The position numbers and the translations under genes are program-made. Below, one piece after another: positions 42,727 to 45,452 of a stretch of DNA of 45,452 bases; within the stretch, counting starts at the first letter, position 1; each line of letters starts with the position of its first letter. The DNA is from Brevundimonas sp. UBA5936 (GTDB taxonomy: Bacteria; Pseudomonadota; Alphaproteobacteria; Caulobacterales; Caulobacteraceae). The stretch covers positions 1-45,452 of the forward strand of contig DJDA01000033.1 in assembly GCA_002430835.1 (NCBI GenBank). Reading direction: 5' to 3'. Under the pieces are notes generated by a model, which was not told where the DNA came from, did no database searches, and was given only the letters and a program-made list of their open reading frames with translations.

Positions 42727-44160
42727 TCACAGCACCCCCTTTGTGCTCGGCACGACATCGCCTTCCACCCGGATCGCCTGTCGCAGCGCCCGGCCCAGCG
42801 CCTTGAACACGGCCTCGGTCTTGTGGTGGTCATCGTCGCCGGTGACGCGGACGTGGACCGCCGCGCCCAGATTCTCGGCCAGCGAGCGCACCACGTGCGC
42901 CGTCAGATCGGTGCGGTAGTCGCCCAGCATCGGCGTCGCGAACGTCCCCTCGAACACCGGATAGGGCCGCCCCGACAGGTCGATGGAGACAGCCGCCTCC
43001 GCCTCATCCATCGGCAGGACGAAGCCGTAGCGGCCGATGCCGCGCCGCTCGCCGAGCGCCTGTTTCAGCGCCTGACCCAGCGCAATGGCGCAGTCCTCGA
43101 TCGTGTGGTGCGGGTCGATGTGCAGGTCGCCCTCGCACGCCAGTCGGATTGAGAATCCGCCGTGCGCCGCCACCTGTTCGATCATGTGGTCGAAGAAGCC
43201 GACGCCGGTCTCGATCTTCACCGGCCCGGCGCTGTCCAGATCGACGGCGCAGACGATGCGCGTCTCCTTGGTGTCGCGAATGGCCTGACCCGTGCGACAG
43301 CGCCGCGCGGCCGGGTTGGCGGCGCCGAGCGCGGCCAGCAGGCGGTCGTTGACCTCAGGCTTCAGCGAAACGGGCAGGCGCATCCGCTCGCCCGCCGGAT
43401 CGGCGCTCAATCCATAGCGGCGCAGAGCCTCCACGGCGCCTGCCGGGTCGGAGGGTTTGGCGATGATCACCGGCCCGACCCCGGCCTCCAGCGCCATGAT
43501 GCGCGACAGGGCCTCGACTACGCGGGCGCGCTCGCGGCGCACGGCGCTGATGCGTTCGGCCGTCTCCATCATCCGCGACGGGTCCAGCGCCTGCATCGCC
43601 AGCCGCACTGAGACCTCGGGCAGGGCGTAGGGCTCCAGCACCTCGGCCAGCCGCGCCAGCGTCTGTCCTTGCGCGACCGCCGCCCCGACCCGCGCCCCGG
43701 CCAGCCCATAGGCCAGCGACAGGCTGCGCAGCACGATCAGATTGGCGCGGTCCTTCACCACGATGGCGGCCGAGGGGGCGTCGGCGAACTCGACGAGCCC
43801 CTCGTCCACGACCAGCAGGGCGGGGGCGACGCGCTCGGCCATCTCGGCCACGGCCTCGGGCGAGCCGAGGGCGCGGACGACCACGGCGGCGGTGTCGGCG
43901 CCGTCGGCCGGGCGGGCGTAGAGGGCGGCCAGTTGCGTATAGGGCTCGGCGTCGGGCGCCTGCACCTTCAGTCCTTCACGCGCGGCGCGGCGCCAGATCA
44001 GTTCCAGCCCATGCGTCAGTCCGCGCGTCGGCAGCACCTGATCGGCGTCCACGCCATAGAGGGCGGCCATGCGGGCCGCCAGCGCGGTCGGCTCGGCCGG
44101 ATAACGATCCAGACCGTCGCCGCCCGACACCAGCGGCGGATAGGGGGCGGGCAGCGTCAT
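42727..44160 (-). CDS. hisB: Fusion of a degenerate HisC-like aminotransferase domain to HisB imidazoleglycerol-phosphate dehydratase
   Basis: A 477-residue protein. Residues about 290-477 are a complete HisB dehydratase: FFDHMIEQVAAHGGF, HIDPHHTIEDCAIALG, IDLSGRPYPVFEG and DDDHHKTEAVFKALGRALR hold the manganese ligands. Residues 1 to about 285 have the class I aminotransferase pattern of HisC (YPAEPTALAARMAALYGVDADQVLPTRG, LLVVDEGLVEF, LRSLSLAYGLAGARVG). The PLP lysine of S-K-A-x-G-L-A-G is leucine here (residue 149, codon 43714-43716 CTG). The NENP N-terminal arm, the RGSDE block, PNNPTG, and the Tyr of DEAY are also missing. The domain therefore cannot form a PLP Schiff base in the usual way. 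ATG 44160 begins a coherent protein; the frame upstream is repeat sequence. Confidence 0.85.
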   Translation of the reverse strand: MTLPAPYPPLVSGGDGLDRYPAEPTALAARMAALYGVDADQVLPTRGLTHGLELIWRRAAREGLKVQAPDAEPYTQLAALYARPADGADTAAVVVRALGSPEAVAEMAERVAPALLVVDEGLVEFADAPSAAIVVKDRANLIVLRSLSLAYGLAGARVGAAVAQGQTLARLAEVLEPYALPEVSVRLAMQALDPSRMMETAERISAVRRERARVVEALSRIMALEAGVGPVIIAKPSDPAGAVEALRRYGLSADPAGERMRLPVSLKPEVNDRLLAALGAANPAARRCRTGQAIRDTKETRIVCAVDLDSAGPVKIETGVGFFDHMIEQVAAHGGFSIRLACEGDLHIDPHHTIEDCAIALGQALKQALGERRGIGRYGFVLPMDEAEAAVSIDLSGRPYPVFEGTFATPMLGDYRTDLTAHVVRSLAENLGAAVHVRVTGDDDHHKTEAVFKALGRALRQAIRVEGDVVPSTKGVL

Positions 44161-44184
44161 GATCCTGCTCCTGCGCCACACCGT

Positions 44185-44328
44185 CCTTCTCCCCTTGTGG
44201 GAGAAGGTGGCTCGCGTAGCGAGACGGATGAGGGGGCGGTATCCGCGCATGAAACGGAAGAGGGCGAAGCCAGCACACCCCTCATCCGACCTGCTCCGCA
44301 GGCCACCTTCTCCCACAAGGGGAGAAGG
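44185..44328. repeat. 144-bp nested palindrome, copy 3 (between hisD and hisCB fusion)
   Basis: Same length and layout as copies 1 and 2. The left small hairpin here is CTCGCGTAGCGAG followed by ACGGATGAGGGG; the right side is CCCCTCATCCGACC with CCTGCTCCGCAGG. The centre differs most. It lies 13 bases after the hisD stop. Confidence 0.9.
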
Positions 44329-44341
44329 AAGAGATTATCGG

Positions 44342-45452
44342 TCATCCCGCGCTCCTCAGATCGGCGGCTCTGGCGTGGGCTTCCAGCCCCTCCATCCGCG
44401 CCAGTGCGGCGGCGACGGGGGCCAGTGCGGCGGCGCCCTGTTCGCTGACGGTCTGCACTGACATGGTCGTCATGAAGCTGGCGGTGGTCACGCCGCCCAG
44501 CGTCCGCGCCGCGCCATCGGTCGGCAGGACGTGGCTGGGCCCCGCCGCATAGTCGCCCAACGTCTCGGCCGCCCAGCGTCCGACGAAGACGGCCCCAGCC
44601 GCGCTGATCCGTTCGACCAACCGTTCGGCTTCTTGCGTCTGGATCGACAGGTGTTCGGGGCCATAGAGGTTCGCCACCTCGCACGCCTCGGCCATGTCGC
44701 GCACGCGGATGGCGCGGGCCTCGGCCAGCGAGGCGCGGGCGATGGCGGCGCGCGGCAGGCCTTCGACCTGACGCTCGACCTCGGCGATGATCTCGCTCAA
44801 GGCCGTGCCGCTGTCGGACACCAGGATCACCTGAGCATCGGCGTCATGTTCGGCCTGACTGAGCAGGTCGGCCGCGACGATCTCGAAGTCGGCGTCGCGG
44901 TCGGCGATGACCAGCAGTTCCGACGGCCCCGCAGGCAGGTCGCAGGCCGGACCGCCGGGCAGGGCGGAGGCGTAACGCTTGGCCTCGGCCACATAGGCGT
45001 TGCCGGGGCCGAACAGCTTGTCGACGGGCGCGATGACGCCGTCTTCCAGTTCGGCGCCGAAGGTCAGGGCGGCGATGGCCTGCGCTCCGCCCAGCAGCCA
45101 CAGCTCGTCCAGCCCCGCCTCGGCGGCGGCGGCGATCATGGCCGGGTGGACCGAGCCGTCCTTCGACGGCGGCGTGACGGCGACGCGCCGCCCGACCCCG
45201 GCCACGCCCGCCGGTATGGCCAGCATCAGCAGTGAGGAAAACAGCGGCGCGGTTCCGCCCGGAACGTAGAGCCCCGCCGAGCCGATGGGCCGCCAGACCA
45301 GCTTCGACTTCACGCCCGGCGTCGTCTCGATGAAGGGCGTGTCCTCTGGCCGGGTCGCCTGATGGAAGACGCGCACATTGTCGGCGGCGACGCGCAGGGC
45401 GCGCGCGGCGGCGGGCGGCAGGTCGCGGCGAGCCTGGGCGGCGGCCGCCTCG
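44342..45452 (-). CDS. hisD: Histidinol dehydrogenase HisD (5' end outside the window)
   Basis: The last two steps of histidine synthesis (L-histidinol to histidine). Visible: IGSAGLYVPGGTAPLFSSLL, FGPGNAYVAEAKRYA, GPSELLVIADRDAD, DLLSQAEHDADAQ, and the Glu-His acid/base pair with NLYGPEHLSIQT, plus SHVLPTDGAARTLGGVT near the end. The frame stays open to the right edge and still reads HisD-like (before the first ATG in view, at 45376), so the gene is 5'-truncated by the window. Confidence 0.95.
   Translation of the reverse strand, partial: EAAAAQARRDLPPAAARALRVAADNVRVFHQATRPEDTPFIETTPGVKSKLVWRPIGSAGLYVPGGTAPLFSSLLMLAIPAGVAGVGRRVAVTPPSKDGSVHPAMIAAAAEAGLDELWLLGGAQAIAALTFGAELEDGVIAPVDKLFGPGNAYVAEAKRYASALPGGPACDLPAGPSELLVIADRDADFEIVAADLLSQAEHDADAQVILVSDSGTALSEIIAEVERQVEGLPRAAIARASLAEARAIRVRDMAEACEVANLYGPEHLSIQTQEAERLVERISAAGAVFVGRWAAETLGDYAAGPSHVLPTDGAARTLGGVTTASFMTTMSVQTVSEQGAAALAPVAAALARMEGLEAHARAADLRSAG

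Overview
The window looks like a Caulobacterales genome segment, most probably Brevundimonas-like, carrying about 3.8 kb of foreign or mis-joined sequence at its left end. From about 3770 to the right edge the GC-rich coding style, the CpdR regulator, the zwf-pgl-edd-glk Entner-Doudoroff operon, and the capsule and his genes all fit one alphaproteobacterium. Bases 1 to about 2500 instead read as an enterobacterial pqq locus (M19 dipeptidase, pqqA, pqqB, start of pqqC). Bases about 2500 to 3770 read as a Pseudomonas pqq locus (rest of pqqC, pqqD, start of pqqE). The first seam lies inside pqqC. The second joins the radical-SAM N-terminus of PqqE in frame to the C-terminal half of a CapE-type UDP-GlcNAc 4,6-dehydratase. 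A mosaic of three lineages with clean seams inside genes is best treated first as a chimeric assembly.

Layout. 1-3770: pqqABCD and the truncated pqqE. 3771-9489 (+): capE (C-terminal part), capF, capG, a WbuB-like glycosyltransferase, a phosphosugar (polyprenyl-phosphate) transferase and an NAD-dependent epimerase, together a UDP-L-FucNAc-type glycan locus. 9612-17101 (-): cpsB-type phosphatase, wza, wzc tyrosine kinase, a TPR-like membrane protein, an O-antigen ligase/polymerase, a secreted protein and a VanZ-like protein. 17306-25130: accessory island beside tRNA-Val(GAC), with an IS3-family element (terminal repeats and 4-bp target duplication visible), an orphan PD-(D/E)XK nuclease domain, a large serine recombinase operon behind a long palindrome, a hypothetical gene, and an excisionase-like/tyrosine integrase pair whose reading frames overlap. 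25321-34428: housekeeping and catabolic genes (cpdR, N-formylglutamate amidohydrolase, ppa, KDPG aldolase-like, alpha/beta hydrolase, two acyl-CoA dehydrogenases, hmgA). 34502-39597 (-): zwf-pgl-edd-glk. 39644-45452 (-): hisD, a HisC-like/HisB fusion, hisH, hisA, hisF, hisIE.

The observations I rate highest are these. (i) The lineage mosaic and the PqqE-CapE fusion. (ii) A HisB fused to a degenerate HisC-like domain whose PLP lysine position is leucine. (iii) A family of 144-bp nested palindromes between his genes whose end arm supplies the Shine-Dalgarno sequence of the next gene. (iv) A serine recombinase operon led by an 84-residue protein that resembles a resolvase catalytic domain without its serine, directly behind a 41-bp palindrome.
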